From: Cryptomeria japonica
Taxonomy: Eukaryota > Streptophyta > Pinopsida > Cupressales > Cupressaceae
Direction of reading: 5' to 3'
NCBI RefSeq assembly: GCF_030272615.1
Contig: NC_081414.1
Coordinates: forward strand, 237,820,233 to 237,884,232
Length of the DNA stretch: 64,000 nucleotides
Position 1 is the stretch's first letter. Every line of letters begins with the position of its first letter. This document shows, piece by piece, positions 45,601 through 56,883 of this stretch. Made by a program: the position numbers and the translations under genes. Below the pieces are notes generated by a model. It was not told the origin of the DNA. It saw only the letters and a program-made list of their open reading frames with translations, and did no database searches.

Positions 45601-46778
45601 ATCCCCAATATCATCATCTTTAAGAAGAATTTTGTTCTCAGCAATTAATCTAGATATTCTATTTGTAGCTTTATGTTTCATAGAAGTCATGTGAAAAAAT
45701 TTAGTATTTCTATCCCCAGCTTCCAGCCAAATAGCCCTGGATCTCTGTCTCCAATAGATTTCCTCCCTAGATATAATGTTGTGAAGTTTGACTAAAATAT
45801 CATCTTCCTTAGCCTTGGGATACTTTTCATATCCATCTTTCTGTATAGAGTTTTGGATCTGTTCTAATTCCTCCTTCAGTTTTTTTTTAATCAAAAATAT
45901 CACCAAAAACCTTCTTATTCCAAATCTTAATGTTATCTTTGATGTTTCTAAGTTTTTTAGCAACTTTGTACATGGTTGTTCCATCCACATCAATATTCCA
46001 CCAATTGGCAATGGATTTTTCCAAAGAGGGGTGAGAAATCCACATTTTCTCAAACTGGAAAGGGAAACATTGTTTACTCTTAATAGACTCAGCAACAAAA
46101 GAAATGGGATAATGATCCGAGCCTATTCTATTGACAACTGACAGGGAACATCTATGAGAAAGGATCTAGTCATGAGTAATAAGGGATCTGTCAAGCCTTA
46201 CCTGAATGAAGTCTTCTCCATCCCTTCAATTAGACCAGGTGTAAGAAGCTCCAGTGAGATCAGTATCAATAAGAGCATTGACATTGATGAAGTCCATCAA
46301 ATCAGTTCTGCTATCCAGTTGGGCTTGAGTTCCTCCAAATTTTTCAGTTCCTTGTAGAGGAGTATTGAAATCTCCCATCGCTGTCTTGAGAGAAAGAGCA
46401 TCTTTTCTACTGGATTTTATCCCAAAATTTACTCCTATCAACTTTGGAATTAGGGGCATAGATATTTGTAACCACCCACTCATTTCCTTTAGTGATGCTT
46501 TTAACTTTCATAGATATAATATTACCATCTTCATCAATCATATCTCCTAAAATAGTTTTCTTGTTCCAAAAAATAGCCACCCCACCTGAGGCCCCATTCG
46601 AGCTACTACCACAAACTCCTCCATTTTTAAAGAACTTTAAATTCTCAACTTTCTCCTTAGTCATTTTGGTTTCCTACACAAGGATAATATCTGGCTTATG
46701 GTCTCTAATGAGATTTCGTAATATATCATGTTTATTGAGACCATTTAGGCCTCAAATGTTCCAGGAGATTACCTTCAT
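42690..46778 (-). pseudogene. LINE B ORF2: endonuclease, RT, zf-RVT, RNase H
   Basis: The start is ATG at 46,778 (MKVISWNIRGLNG). EN is broken after NSKVDRSKFWDKIQ. From 46,098 a long frame carries EAGDRNTKFFHM, DKAPGPDGFPMFFFQEFW and SFYKIISKVV. After a stop, RT continues with FLIKLDLAKAYDKVEWQALF, SSRGLRQGDLISPILF and FVDD (usually FADD), then SYLATGQ-type and STYLGLPLG blocks. The zf-RVT shows VWNRILIPKVNIFFWLA and RCELCQKEKESVDQLFIHC. RNase H shows NFDGAAKGNPRKAGGGGVI, but HVAKAQAM has Lys where catalytic Glu is expected; LEGDS and ADLLANEG follow. It ends near 42,690. Confidence 0.9.
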
Positions 46779-47044
46779 TTGGAAACCTAAGAGCAGGATT
46801 CCTGTATAGTTCACTGCCTTCCATCAACTATGTTTTGCTTACTCTCCTAGTCCCTATGCCATTTAATGGTTTTACGACCCTGCGGAGATTTGGAAAGACC
46901 AATATCTGCTTTAGATGTGGTCCTAGTTTTCACCCCATTAGGGCATCCTGCCTTCTTATTTTTCTTTTTTCCATTCCCTGTTATTTCTTCCTCATGTTCA
47001 TCTCTAAGATCAGCTTGCATATTATTCCACAGTTCTCCTCTTTT

Positions 47045-48463
47045 CTAGGAAGAAGAGGGCGTGTCAACTCCAACATTCTGAAATAAAGAGTTTAGGTTAA
47101 CCTTAGGCGATCCAAACTTGTTCTTCCTTCCAGAATCAGCTTCAGGTCCTACAGAATCATTTGGGCAATCTTTATCACTTTTCATTATTGAGACTTGAAG
47201 GGCCTCATGTTGGGATTTTATTATATCATCAATCTCACCTTCTTCAAGAATCTCTTCAATGATTACATTCTCTTCCTCTTGAGTTTGTAAGACTTCAAAA
47301 ATATTGACTGTTTTGATCTCAAATCCATTAATTTCGTCCTTTTTATCTTCCTTCAAAAGGAAACCCTTAAGAGGGATGGCATTTCTATCATCTTCAGATA
47401 AATCTTTTATGTTACTAGAAATTTCGCTTCCTCCTTCCACTGTACTATCTTCCTTAATATTATTCTTTTCTTTCCATACCTGTTTATGAGGATTATTAAA
47501 CTTTATAGGTTTTTTGGGGTTACTAGGGCAAACCTTAGCCCAATGTCCAACTTTCTTACAAGAGCACACAAAGGGGAAGTACTCGAAGTCTATTGTTTGT
47601 TCCCATAACCCAAGTTTGGAATTTATATCAATAGAACTAGGAAGATCCATCTTCTGCGAAATATTGACACACATTCACGCATAAACCAGTCTCTTTCGAG
47701 CTGCAGTCATTGGATCTATCGCAACAAGCTCCCCAAAGGAATTCGCTATACCTGAAAAACATCCTCAACCCAGAATTCGAGTGGCAAGCCGGGTAACCTT
47801 ATCCAGACCGAAGCAGATTCAAAGAAGGAATCATTGAGTTCCATGTTTGGAGACCATTTTCTCAGGGAAAGAGAAGATTTTCCAAACATCCATGGTCCAC
47901 CGCTTAATGTTGCTTCCAGATCTTCCCCATAAGAAAAGGAAAAAACAAAGAATCCCCTTGACAGGGCTGAAACATCAACCTAACCTTTCAGCCTCCATTT
48001 TCTCTTAACAAAGGATCTAACATCCTCAATATTGGGTCGTGGTCCAACAAACTTTCCCACTAGAAAGAAAGCCAATTAAAGAAATGCTATGATCAATAAC
48101 CAAATCTGGAACAACAATAGCTAATTTACCCGTTTTTCTATCAGAGATGTCTTCCACAAAGGTGAAAGACGATTTTCTAGTAGGTTTGTTTGCAAAAAGA
48201 CCGCTCCAGAGTTTGAGAGCCTTCACCTCTGTAGTCTTTTCCAAGTCAACTTTCACACCCTCAGGACCCAGTTTTGGGGAATCTTTCATCTTTTTACGGT
48301 CAGGAGGAGGGTCCCGATGTCATGGGTCTTCATCTGGTCTCCCATCCTCATCATCCGACGCTTGTCCTTGAGCTGCAGAGGTAGCAGAACCAGAGGAACC
48401 AAAATCGTTGTTCCCTCCATTTCCAGAATTCAAATTTCCTTCTGCTTGCGTTGTTCCCTCCAT
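47045..48463 (-). pseudogene. LINE B ORF1 (DUF4283, zinc knuckle)
   Basis: The frame opens with ATG at 48,463 (MEGTTQAEGNLNSG), the first base of the insertion. It continues through one stop into KVDLEKTTEVKALKLWSGLF and SFTFVEDISDRKTGKLAIVV, a DUF4283-like start. The middle (48,025-47,680) is broken by several stops but keeps GLDKVTRLATRILG. The last piece (47,674-47,045) has a CCHC knuckle, CKKVGHWAKVC, and an acidic tail. It is an RNA-binding protein that would coat LINE RNA. Decay is moderate. Confidence 0.82.
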
Positions 48464-48979
48464 TCAAATGAGGTATTTGTTGCCTTCCCTTTCCCCTTGG
48501 AGTTGCTGGCAATGAATTGCTTACTCAAAATACACTTCCCTCCTACCGAATCTATCTTAATTTTTTGAAAAAAGACCCCCGTGTCTGTGATGATTTCTAG
48601 ATTGTCCAGAAATCTAAAATTCATGTCTTTTAATTAGCAGCTTCACAATCCAAGATCGACCCACGAAAAACTCTTCCTCAAAGCCAATAATATTACCAAA
48701 AGATTGCCCAATTCTTTCCAGGATTTCTTCACTCCAAAATTCTGATGGAAGATTTTCTAAAGAGATCCATTGTGGATATTTTTGGGGGCAGTGAGTTTCT
48801 CCATTAAAGTTAGCTTCCCAATCTACTCTATAAAATGCATATCCTTCAAAGAATAAGGGATCTCCATGAAAAATTCTATCCTTGATGCTAGAGTTTATGC
48901 ATTCCAAAATTTTAAAAAAATCAGCATTTAAAGCTCTAGCACTTACCTGGCCCTCATACTCCGAATCAAACCAATCCAT
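48464..48979 (-). pseudogene. LINE A ORF1, 5' part (DUF4283)
   Basis: The start is MDWFDSEYEGQVSARALNAD at 48,979. A DUF4283-like block follows: FFEGYAFYRVDW, then YPQWISLENLPSEFWSEEIL, RIGQSFGNIIGFEEEFF and GRSWIVKLLIK. A stop follows HEF; the next frame piece gives DNLEIITDTGVFF and GKCILSKQFIASNSKGKGKA. It breaks at the LINE B target duplication (48,464-48,481) and resumes at 33,395. Confidence 0.8.
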
Positions 48980-49028
48980 GATTCTCTGGCTCTGAATCGA
49001 CAGTCCTATCTTGTTCCTCCTCTCTGAT

Positions 49029-49225
49029 TTAAGATGAATTAATTTAAATAAAATTGAATAATTTAAATAATTTAAATAAATTGAATAATTTATTTAATTA
49101 ATAGAAGAAGAGGTTTAAGATAAATTAAATAAATATTAATTTAATTAATTGTTGATTGATGGTTTATAATATCAAATAAATGCTAAATATTCATTTAATT
49201 AAGTGTACAGATTTAGGTGTCTACA
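49029..49225 (-). repeat. 5' LTR of the Tat element, distal 197 bp
   Basis: Sequence from about 49,029 matches 11,580-11,752 of the other LTR, including TTAATTAATAGAAGAAGAGG, and ends GGTGTCTACA at 49,225. It is the LTR start, separated from the rest by 21 kb of nested insertions. Confidence 0.88.
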
Positions 49226-49510
49226 AACAACGTTAAAATTATAATAAAAAAATAAATAGTTATGAAGATTACTATGAAATTTTTTGTTTGTATGGAGATG
49301 AAAATACTTTTATTGATTGTATAAATTAATTTAACTTGCTAAAAATTAAAAATTCATCATCGTAACAATGGAGATATCTATAGAATAAAGTTTATATTAA
49401 TTAATAGTAATATATAAAATAAAAAAATTGGTATTAAACAATATTAAAATTATAATAAAAAACAAATAATTATAAAGATTACTAAAAAATTAATGTATTA
49501 ATGTAAAATA
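49226..49510. repeat. Right part of the split host tandem repeat
   Basis: The stretch AACAACGTTAAAATTATAAT from 49,226 continues the unit interrupted at 10,362. A further copy from about 49,369 contains GAGATATCTATAGAATAAAG, AATATATAAAATAAAAAAAT and GTATTAAACAATATTAAAAT, which shows how the unit looks without the insertion. This gives an internal view of the empty site. Confidence 0.75.
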
Positions 49511-51509
49511 AAACAAACATTAACATATAAAAAATTATTAAAAAACAAGAACAATATATTTTGACATAGATCTTACATATCATTTTTATAATTATTGTTC
49601 ATGTAAACTATTCATTGTTATTACCTTAAAGAAATTACTTATCATTTAAAAAAAATTTTTAAAAAAAAACTAAACTTTACATCCTTGATAACTATCATTT
49701 TTGTAGGGAAAAATAATAAATGTGGAAAAGATGTGTAATATTATTTCAATTCACCATTTGCACGTAGTGAAAACTTTGTTTCTCTTTCTATTTTATAACA
49801 TATATATTTATGAATATTTTAAAAATTATATTAATTATACTTCCCCAACCAACTTATGAATGATGCTCTTTATAAACAAACACTATAAAATAACAAAGAA
49901 AGTACTTGCTTTATAAATATAAAAAGAGTTAGGTGTCCAATTTAGATAATACTCAAGTTGAATTGATAGCATGAATCTATAAAAGAGAGATGTCATAATA
50001 GCAAATTGTATCTTTTGTGTTCATATTATTCAAATAATTAATAGAACAAAAAATTGGTGTTTTTTTTTTGGAAAATTTGAATTTTCCACTTACTTGTAAC
50101 CAATGGGAAGGAAAAATAGTAGCAATAAATTATTTAAAATAAAAATCAAATTGACATTATAGGTTTCTTGTTCAAATCTATGCATTGATTGGCTTGAAAG
50201 GATTGGATTGGATTGAATGGATACAATAGTACGCTTGACAAAAATTAATAATAGACCTAAGAAGCCTTGAACATTAGAACAATTGATTTTGTTGTTTCAT
50301 ACCTTGCTATTCTATTTTTATATGAAATTAAAATACATTTTATTAGATCTACGTATAGCTATATATGGTTAATCATTGTCTTGCCTAGAGTTTGGTAAAC
50401 CTCCAACAAACTCCACAAAAGGTTTGTAAATGCAATATACGTCTTGTAATGAATTTAGTATACATACTAATTTATTCCCCTTGGTGTATTAAACTCCTAA
50501 CAATATCACTTTGCACGGTAAATGAGTCAAAGATAGTCAAAATCTCCTTTACCCCTTATGCATGCTTTACCTATCCACCAACACGATTCCCTTGACCTGC
50601 CTCCACTACTACGTGTCTATCTCCCTTTCAATTGTTTTTTTTGCTTCTCTTTTCTTCTTCAAAATTTATTTTCCTTCCTATTTTGTATTTATTCTTCTTC
50701 CTTGCATTTGGTGCTTTTTTTTTCAAACAATTGAGGTGGTCATTTGATATAAGAATTTGTAATTGTGATTGTCTATTCAATCTATTATGTCTATTGTTTT
50801 TGTTCACATGAATTACCCTCTTGAGACTTCTCAATTGTTAGTTTGAAAAAAATGCCTAGTGATTTGAAGAAAATGCCTAGTGATCCACTCACCTTATTTC
50901 ACGATTGCATTTTGTGTGTGTTGATAGTAGCTCTAAAACTACAACTTTATGGTTTAGTTTGAGTTTCCCAATCATTTTAAAGAGCATAGTAACAAACCAT
51001 CTCACTTGTAAGCATAGTTAAAGCGTATCACACAAAGAACATTCAAATGTTGAGGAATATACTCATGTTTGCAATCTCATCTTAACTTGGTGTATTTTGC
51101 CTACTTATTTTGATTCTTAGCATTCCTTATTATTTGTTGGGTTCGTTCAACTACTTCATTGAATTGTTTCATCGATGTGAAATTAATTTTGTTGGATTTT
51201 ATTATTTCCACATCTAGCTAGCATAAGAATGATCTCCACAAGAGTTTCTTCATCTTCTAATTCAACTATGAATGCCTCACTTGGTTGCACGTCATTAAAA
51301 CATGCTTGGTTCAAAGGTCAAATTCCAATCCTCTTAAATCTAGCAGATTTAATATTTTATTGAGTTGACGCTCTTGATAAAACCTTGCTACTAAATGCAT
51401 ATCTTCTAACATCTATATAAGGATGTTTGGGCTTTCATTTTGCCTTTTTTTTCAAAATTATGTCTCCACTCCCATCCAAGGGTTGTATTTTGTACTATGA
51501 GTCTTTAGA
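49511..51509. other. AT-rich DNA, no gene recognised
   Basis: Poly-A and poly-T runs and AT-rich sequence, with only short chance ORFs. No LTR termini, RNA gene or repeats worth naming were seen. Confidence 0.55.
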
Positions 51510-52320
51510 CTAGTGTGGGAAGAAAGAGTTTAAGGTCAATGATGAATGCTTGCATCTTGCATAGAATATTGTGCCATCAAATATAAGTAGATGCCTTTTT
51601 AGTGGTGAAATATTCCACGAAACTACTCTTGCAAAGTGAAGCAGCTGAAACATTTTTTTTACATCCATGCGTGTTACATTTTTTTTGGACATCCATGCGT
51701 GTGTTTGGGTTACCATACATGCACTAGACTCACATTTTGCAGTGTGATTCACTAATTCCCTTTGCACTCAAAATAAATAGAATCCATGTACACACAGCCC
51801 CGCTGCATGAGAACAGTTAGGGATGGTCGTACACTCTCCACGGAAGCTTGCAATGACCCCACATATTTTAGGTTCTACTAATGTACAGAATAGTTTCTTC
51901 ACAGTTACAAATTCTTTGAGGCTTTATACATCATAACTAGGTTGTCATAAAATGTTGCAACTATACTAGGCTTGGCTTAAGCATGATTGCTCTTAATCAT
52001 TATTATCTTCTGCAATCCTTAGAAGATACGTCAATATGCCTCCTTTTGAACCTTGCACACCAAGATTTTATTGGAAAACCACACTTGAACAGATTAATCC
52101 TAGTTTCGCATATACATAGCATTTAAGCTTTCAACAAAGTGATTTCTAGCTTGTGACCAATATTTTTCCATGTCTATCAACCATTGCACAATTTTGCTCT
52201 TCCTTGTAGCAGGTCCCTCCTGTTTCGTGTCTAAAAAACCCATCAACCAGTTTGTCAATGAACTTGTTGGAATCCCCCATTTCATTGTAGTGGCCTTAGT
52301 GGAGAATCCATTTCTTCAAT
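51510..52320 (-). other. Unidentified coding-like fragments
   Basis: A minus-strand frame at 52,285-52,100 (MKWGIPTSSLTNWLMGFLDT, ending HFVESLNAMYMRN) and one at 51,767-51,510 have fairly balanced composition. I do not recognise either. They could be pieces of a DNA transposon or host pseudogene, or chance. No neighbouring motif settles it. Confidence 0.25.
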
Positions 52321-52339
52321 GTCGTTGACCATCCCCGCC

Positions 52340-52353
52340 ACCCCCCCCCCCCC
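52340..52353. repeat. Poly-C tract
   Basis: A run of 13 C followed by GCCC stands out in this AT-rich stretch. Its length may be affected by sequencing error. Confidence 0.6.
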
Positions 52354-52632
52354 GCCCACATGTTATCTTGCATCCATTTATTTCTTAAGAAACTTTCTTT
52401 GATACACAAATACTACGTCCATTAAACATTAACGTTTTGCTAAATGTCTTCTGAACGGTTCAGCTCTAGATCATGTAGTAAATTGGACTCACTCTATTTT
52501 ATTGGATTTTTAACAAAACTATCCTCCATATAGTCTGATACATTTGGCACATTTGGCACCTTTTTTGTGGGGTGCATATCTGACTTGAACAAATCCATCT
52601 TCACTTCTTCTGTACTATGATAATCTTCACAC

Positions 52633-53844
52633 TTTTTCTTGTATTGTATGAAGCAATCAAAGATTACAGAAAATCGGGAACGACAGTGGCACCAGGAAAA
52701 GGAATGAAAGCAAAAAGCAGCAGCAGCAATAACCAGCAAAAACAGTCCAAGATAAGATGTTGATCCACAGTCTAAAAACTGTTCAAGCCAGTCTTCATAT
52801 GCAATTTATAAAACAGATTGCTACAAAAACACAGGACTCGACTGATTCAAGGCACTGGTCCAACAAATTTGAAACAGCTCACCATAATTAATAGCTAATA
52901 TGTGGGCAAGGGGTTTCAAAGAGATATAAGCCATAATCAAACAAGTAGGACAACTACAACTACAAAGGGTAGCAAAAATACAACCATCTAGAAATGGCAG
53001 AAACAACCAAACGACAACCCTGAAGAATGAAGTCTTCAACCTAATGAATCAGAAATAAAACTCAGGAAAATCCTAGCCAATAGGAGGCTATCTAGTAACC
53101 ACAACAATGGCCATAACAACACTGCAAACACAAAATTAGTGGCTCACAATGAAAAAATCTGATGTTCACCTCGATGCTAGCGATATCTCTGGTTCTAGGG
53201 GGGAAAGCAATCTGGTAGAGTGATCCCAACGCTTATGAGGAAAACAGCCTTAAGAGCATAAAAGAGACTATGGGGAGTTCATAGCTTTATTTTTGAATAT
53301 TTTTTGCAATGAATTAACCAATAACTGCAACACTATCGCATAGCACTCAAAATGGAAATATCTAGAGAATCCAAGAGTGGCATCAAAAATCTACCAAGGG
53401 TTTTCTGAATTTTCATATAGTCTTCAATATTTGAGAAAACCCATATGGGGCAGAATCATGCACTTAAAACCAAAAAATTTAGAAAAACTGGAAATAGTAA
53501 ATTGTTGAACTCGTCCAGCAAAACAAGCAATTCTTCCCCATAGTCCATGCTATCTCATATATAGGTCATCAAATCTACCTCCCATTTTTGCAACTGAGCT
53601 AGGAGACAACTGATATGATTAGCAAGGTCCTTATTGACCTTGAATTGTTCCTTTATTGCAGTGAACAAACTGATCACCTATAAAGATAAGTTAGAGCAGA
53701 TCATTTGTATTTCAATATCCAGTGGAAGAAAGAACTATGAAAAGGAAGCCAAAAAATGAAGCTTCCATATGTGCTTCATAATAATGTGACAGCAGGTGCT
53801 GGTAATGACATTGTAAGAAGTAGAAGATACTATAAGACTATTTT
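52633..53844 (-). pseudogene. LINE C 3' region with a coiled-coil-like remnant
   Basis: The minus strand near 53,690-53,570 reads VISLFTAIKEQFKVNKDLAN, HISCLLAQLQKWEVDLMTY, then after one stop DSMDYGEELLVLLDEFNNLL. This looks like a former coding coiled coil. Toward 52,640 the sequence becomes the V/L/F/C-rich translation typical of plant LINE tails (VVVWLFLPFLDGCIFATL). No family is recognised. Linkage to LINE C rests on position: it abuts the solo LTR whose other side is zf-RVT sequence. Confidence 0.45.
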
Positions 53845-54079
53845 TGTAATATCCCCAACAATTTTTTTCAATTTGTTTCCAGTTACAATCACAACAACAT
53901 TACAATGCACCCGTTAAAGTTAGGAAATATAATTCCAATGCCACTGAAAGGTAACCCTTCCACTTTCTGATCACCAAGAGCCCAATGTGGGAAGGTGAGA
54001 GCATACGGTGTCAAGGGGTTCGTTAGCTTTCTAATCCACTGGAAATTATAATGCAATTACAAAACTAGGCGGCACGCCA

Positions 54080-54335
54080 GCCCCTTCCACTTTTCAGCGG
54101 GATGAAGAACACAAACTTGGCGGTAAACCAGCCAAGGCAACAAAGCATAATAGAACCGAATCACTCTACCACTTATGCAGCGGGAGGACTTTTAAATGAA
54201 CCTATCACTCAACCGCATATCTCAACGGGAGGACAATATCACTCAACCAATTGCTCAGTGGGAGGACAAAACTAAATTACAAACATACAGGTGGCTGAGC
54301 CATCCTCTTCCACTTGTTCAGCGGGAAATACAACA
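54080..54335. repeat. Degenerate CACTYAACC..CAGCGGGAGGAC array
   Basis: Five imperfect copies of a unit of roughly 30-90 bp spacing share CACTT.TKCAGYGGGAGGAC: near 54,092, 54,162, 54,206, 54,240 and 54,308. It lies inside the 2.2 kb solo LTR. Confidence 0.6.
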
Positions 54336-55719
54336 TAGAATGAATTGGTCAGTACTATTGAAGCAATTCTTACAATGATAGAAATGTGAAAGGAGGTAGA
54401 GTGAAGTACATATCTTATGAATTCACTAACATGTTCTAACCAATAATACTACTTGGTGTTCTGAAATCAAATACAAGGAAAACGAAGAACCTGCCATCTC
54501 GAAACCCACTAAATTGCTTGTAACTCACTCAAAACCCCATAGAATCATGCCAAATCAGAAGCAAATGAAGCATATGATATAAGAAAACAAAACAATACCT
54601 CGAAACTGCAACTGAAGAGCACCAACAATAATGCACGCATCCCAATGCAATTCTGGAAATGGCGTTTTTGCTGAATAGTTCGATTTGCAACTAAAAATTG
54701 GAGAGTTCTCCAAATGCCACGCCAATATAGGAGACTTATCGTCTCTCTGGTACGCTTCCAATGAGCCCTCACCCAGAATGATGCATTCAACACACAGGGA
54801 GCTACAAGCAAAATACACTTTCAGCTGGCACACACCAGCAACACCAAAAAACCAGCAGCATACAAATCTTCACCAACACACCCAAAAATCACCAAAAATC
54901 TCACAACTACGCACCACAGCTAGGAGTGATGTCTCACACTCGAAACCGGAAGGAAGGATCTAGGAGGTATTCACCCTCGAAGAATGTCTGGAGTCATTCC
55001 GACAACATAACAATATATTTTCTCTGGATACCAAAATGAGAGCCCAAGTCACTTATTTATAACTTTTTGCCAACCAAATTCAAATTCAAATGCACTCCAA
55101 ATATGCCCAAACCAAATGCCATTCCATTTCATCCACATTTAGCATTGCATTTCATTTCATTTCATTTCCTTGCACAAGTTCGCCCAATTCACATTCACCC
55201 AAAATCGCCCTTTTTAATAAATATGAGTGTAATAAAATAAAGTGTAAAGTGGGCGCCCAACTATGACTTCAAAATAAAAAATATTACTAAGGCAATAGAC
55301 TTAGAAAATCGCCCCATTCGCCTTGAGTTATAATTTACTTATTAACACCATGACGACCCCCTTGAAGTCATATGCAAATTTCACCCAAATAGACTTGGGA
55401 TAAAATTAATATTTTCTCCGTTCCTAAGTCATCCATCCATAAAATAATCAAATATTAATACCTCATGCCTAAGGTATTAATATATTAAAATACCTTCTCC
55501 TCAAATATTAATTATTGCTAAATTGAGTCGGAGACTGAAGCGCTGGAAATCACCAAAACTGAACTGAGTTGGGGCTCTGAACTGAACTGCCAAAAATAGT
55601 CATTTGAGCTAAGCTGCAGAATCCTTGCCAAGAATAGCACCAAAAAATGCTGGAAGACCAACTGCTCAAACTGACCTGCCGGAAATAGCCATCTCAATAG
55701 GCCAGCTGACATCCTGCTA

Positions 55720-55835
55720 AAAATAGTACTTACTAAAAATAGCATACTGCTAAAAATAGTAAGCTAAAAATAGTAAGTGTTTCCAAAGTGATTTTAACCA
55801 CATTCTGAGCAGCCGTCGCACTTACTAAAAATAGT
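55720..55835. repeat. Short GCTAAAAATAGTAAG repeats
   Basis: CTAAAAATAG followed by TAAG or CATA recurs five to six times between 55,723 and 55,835, within the solo LTR. Confidence 0.6.
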
Positions 55836-56074
55836 AAGTCAGGAAAAAGTCACCTGATGCAAATGCATGTCAAACCATCCTAAAGCTCTCTGAAAACCCA
55901 GAAGGAATCTAGAATCCAAACTGTCAAACTCCCACATATACCCCCTGAAAACACCAAAGAAACTTCCTAGAAAATAGGAAACCCTAATTCTCCTTTCCAA
56001 ATAGCCTTCAGGTCTCCAGAATAGGCCAATGGACCACTGAATGCACATCACTGAGAAGGGGACATTACAATTTT

Positions 56075-56740
56075 CTAGGACCATGAAAATTGGAAGATGG
56101 CAGACAAGGTGGGTCCAAAGGGGGTACCAAAGCTAGCATGCGACCAAACATAGAAACAATGTTGGATGGACTCAATCTAGGCAAAGAAAGAGCGAGTGGG
56201 GGGCTGGTGGAGGAATTTGAGGTGTTTCCCAACAGGAAGCTTGGCAAGGAGAAGTTTCCAAGCAGTAAGTTGAGATTTCAAGTAAGCTTTGGATTGCCAA
56301 ATTTTAAGGGCAAGTTTGTTCCATTTGGCTTAACTGAATTTACACCTCCAAATAGCGTTTAGCAGAGAAGAAAGGGGTAAAGGCAGGAAAAATTTGTTTA
56401 TAAACCACCTTGAGGTGGAAGGTTCAAATGCTGCAACCGTTAGGCCACTTCCAGCCCTTTAGGAAATTAGAATGGCAGCAGGTTGAAAGCAGCATTGAAA
56501 GTTTTGGAGGCATTTTTGGATTTCACCTGACTTGTCTCTAAAGCTGAGGAAACTGTGGTTGAACCATTGAAGCAGACCTTAAGTTGATGTCATGACTTCC
56601 AAGTGAAGCCCATTAGATCCTGTAGGTCTTACAAAACATGGATGCCATTTTTGAAAAGATTATTAGTTTTGAAACTAGGAATCAACACTAGTGGCTTACC
56701 ATTTAATTGGATCAGCCAATTCCACCAGATAGGAGAGGTG
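56075..56740 (-). pseudogene. LINE C zf-RVT region
   Basis: The minus strand, across several stops, reads SKAYLKSQLTAWKLLLAKLP, VGKHLKFLHQPPTRSFF and ESIQHCFYVWSH. This is the pattern of a zinc-binding RT C-terminal region (short helix K..AWRLL..KLPVG.HL followed by a CxxC-like and H/C-rich part). It is heavily decayed. Confidence 0.6.
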
Positions 56741-56742
56741 GC

Positions 56743-56883
56743 AAAGCTAAGACCCATGACTAAAAGATTGGTAAAACCAAGACAACTTATGTGAGATTGG
56801 CTAACGAGCTTTGCAAGCTAAGACCCATGACTAAAAGATCGGTAAAACCAAGACAACTTATGTGAGATTGGCTAACAAGCTTT
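56743..56883. repeat. 71-bp tandem duplication
   Basis: Two adjacent copies begin AAGCTAAGACCCATGACTAA (56,744 and 56,815) and end ATTGGCTAACRAGCTTTGCA. They differ at two or three positions only. Confidence 0.85.

Larger units (their letters stand above)
33396..48463 (-). mobile_element. LINE B, inserted in LINE A ORF1
   Basis: The sequence TCAAATGAGGTATTTGTT occurs at 33,378-33,395 and at 48,464-48,481, an exact 18-bp target duplication. Between them, after removing the level-4 element, lies a 7.9 kb LINE on the minus strand: ORF1, ORF2, an extra coding-like region and a short A-rich end (CTTAATAAAAAA at 33,396). That is about 2 kb longer than LINE A, and the excess lies after RNase H. The 5' end falls directly on an ATG. 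Numerous stops make it inactive. Confidence 0.92.
27982..49028 (-). mobile_element. LINE A, full-length, inserted in the Tat 5' LTR
   Basis: On the minus strand the element begins near 49,028 with a leader of about 50 nt. It carries ORF1 (48,979-48,464, then 33,395-32,531) and ORF2 (32,534-28,348), and ends in a TAACAAAAACAAAAACAAAA tail at 27,982. Without LINE B it is about 6.0 kb, a normal plant L1 size. The target duplication is unclear because both edges lie in TTTAATTAA-type sequence; ATTTAA is shared. The 5' boundary may be off by 10-20 bp. Confidence 0.85.
10363..49225 (-). mobile_element. Ty3/gypsy element of the Tat lineage, split by nested insertions
   Basis: The element lies on the minus strand. 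Its 3' LTR is 10,363-11,752; its 5' LTR is 26,780-27,981 plus 49,029-49,225, split by LINE A. Both LTRs start TGTAGACACC and end TTGCATCA on the minus strand. Flanks are AACAT (10,358-10,362) and AACAA (49,226-49,230), a 5-bp duplication with one change. Order from the 5' side: LTR, tRNA-Trp primer site, 2.9 kb leader, gag, protease, RT, RNase H, archaeal-type RNase H, integrase, a 4 kb region with an antisense mobile-domain gene, polypurine tract, LTR. The second RNase H and the antisense ORF are hallmarks of the Tat/Ogre/Retand lineage. Without the nested insertion it is about 17.8 kb. All genes carry stops or frameshifts, so it is not autonomous now. Confidence 0.9.
53845..56069. mobile_element. 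Solo LTR, 2225 bp
   Basis: It starts TGTAATATCCCC and ends GGGACATTACA, imperfect inverted termini with TG..CA. ATTTT flanks it at 53,840-53,844 and 56,070-56,074, an exact 5-bp target duplication. It carries a degenerate internal array of GCAGCGGGAGGAC motifs at about 54,080-54,335. No internal domain adjoins it. The large size suggests a Ty3/gypsy source, not provable here. Orientation is unknown. Confidence 0.85.
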
